From PBB1 sp046154125 (lineage in GTDB: Bacteria > Pseudomonadota > Gammaproteobacteria > Burkholderiales > Burkholderiaceae_C): a stretch of 5,170 nucleotides of DNA. Every line of letters begins with the position of its first letter. Within the stretch, counting starts at the first letter, position 1. The position numbers and the translations under genes were made by a program. Shown in pieces: positions 4,623-5,170 of this stretch. The stretch lies in the NCBI GenBank assembly GCA_046154125.1, contig JBJXEJ010000008.1, positions 1 through 5,170 of the forward strand, read 5' to 3'. The notes under the pieces were generated by a model, which had not been told where the DNA came from, did no database searches, and saw only the letters and a program-made list of their open reading frames with translations.

Positions 4623-5170
4623 TCAGTTCCAGCCGCAGAGGGCTGCAACCTGATGCCAGATGCCTTGCCCCAGCGCAAACGTGGCAGCGGCAGCCATCAA
4701 GCCACCGCCCACCCGGACCAGTGTTCGCTCAGCACGGCCGGCCTGGACGTGACCCCGGCGCTTCAGATTGGCCCAGACCCACGGTGCCAACATCAAGCCG
4801 CCCGATGAGGCCACGGCAAAGGCCGCCATGGCTGCGGCGCCTGCCACGGCCTGGCCGGTGAGCGACGACACCAGCAGCGCCGACTGCAGCAAGCCGCAGG
4901 GCCACGCAAACCACAACGCGCCTGCGCCGCCCGCACGCAGCAGGTGGGGCTGGCGATGCTGGGGAAGCCAGCCCTCCTGCGTTGAAGGCGTTGCCGGCGC
5001 TGTGCGCGGCAGCGGTACGAAAGCGATCGCACCCGGGACCTGCCGGGACCGGCCCAGGCTGCCCATCCATGCCGGCTGCCGGCCCACGATCAGCATCCAC
5101 AAGCCCAGGGCCAGCAACAAGGTGTGGAGCAGGATCCACAAGGGACGCAGGGCTGGGCTGACCTGTGAGA
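4623..5170 (-). CDS. Sulfite exporter TauE/SafE-like membrane protein, C-terminal 181 residues (start lies outside the window)
   Basis: The frame is open from the right edge to the stop at 4625-4623. A TTG at 5141 is in frame but has coding sequence before it, so the true start is beyond the window. Visible parts are: a membrane segment (about residues 10-29, LWILLHTLLLALGLWMLIVG); a hydrophilic, Pro/Arg-rich loop (30-78); a segment carrying the WPCGLLQSALL motif (about 88-98); an Ala/Gly-rich segment (106-133); and a last segment (about 150-176). The WxPCGLL/SAL pattern followed by a GA-rich helix is characteristic of the COG2836 TauE/SafE group (DsbD_2-like), some members of which are linked to cytochrome oxidase or metal handling. 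The substrate cannot be told. It is an inner-membrane protein. The long polar loop replaces what is often a shorter link. The gene converges on the small exported protein. Confidence 0.75.
   Translation of the reverse strand, partial: SQVSPALRPLWILLHTLLLALGLWMLIVGRQPAWMGSLGRSRQVPGAIAFVPLPRTAPATPSTQEGWLPQHRQPHLLRAGGAGALWFAWPCGLLQSALLVSSLTGQAVAGAAAMAAFAVASSGGLMLAPWVWANLKRRGHVQAGRAERTLVRVGGGLMAAAATFALGQGIWHQVAALCGWN

Noticed and set aside
4298..4678. Minus-strand open frame of 126 codons opposite the small exported protein
   Set aside because: It is explained by the Lys/Glu/Ala codons of the exported protein read backwards, and it crosses the terminator hairpin.
5139..5141. TTG at 5141 as the start of the TauE/SafE-like gene
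   Set aside because: The frame stays open upstream to the window edge, and the visible part is only the C-terminal half expected for this family.
1..5170. tRNA, rRNA, CRISPR array or insertion sequence
   Set aside because: No tRNA-like cloverleaf, regularly spaced short repeat array or transposase was found on either strand by reading.

Overview
The window looks like a chromosomal segment of a GC-rich betaproteobacterium, most likely Burkholderiales and perhaps Comamonadaceae. This rests on codon use, the isocitrate dehydrogenase sequence and the style of the other proteins, and could not be checked by a search. It joins an ordinary housekeeping region (right, about 2820-5170) to the end of an integrated accessory element (left, about 1-2800).

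Right part: icd (minus, 2898-4151) encodes a complete NADP-type isocitrate dehydrogenase of the TCA cycle and ends in a clear intrinsic terminator (2824-2860). Divergent from it, across a 168-bp regulatory gap, is a 63-residue Ala/Lys/Glu-rich exported protein (plus, 4320-4511), followed by a strong hairpin terminator. Converging on that terminator is the C-terminal part of a TauE/SafE-like membrane protein (minus, cut by the right edge).

Left part: just beyond the icd terminator begins an intact P4-type tyrosine integrase (minus, 1481-2725) with all catalytic residues. It is transcribed away from icd, as expected for the end of an integrative element placed next to icd. Directly behind it lies a frameshifted C-terminal remnant of a second, different integrase (1210-1454). 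Then come two accessory genes on the same strand: an unrecognised 262-residue protein (314-1102) and the first 56 residues of another (1-169), which was recovered from its start codon and a perfect Shine-Dalgarno.

The most unusual structure is a gap-free 90-nt imperfect direct repeat (209-298 and 1139-1228, about 71% identical by hand count). It sits 36-39 nt upstream of both accessory genes. Its upstream end holds the last codons of an integrase gene, and its downstream end holds a small hairpin kept by a G-C to G-U change. This suggests that the accessory genes were each loaded behind an integrase 3' end, or that they arose by duplication of such a unit. All minus-strand genes on the left could be read in one direction, but no strong promoter was identified there.
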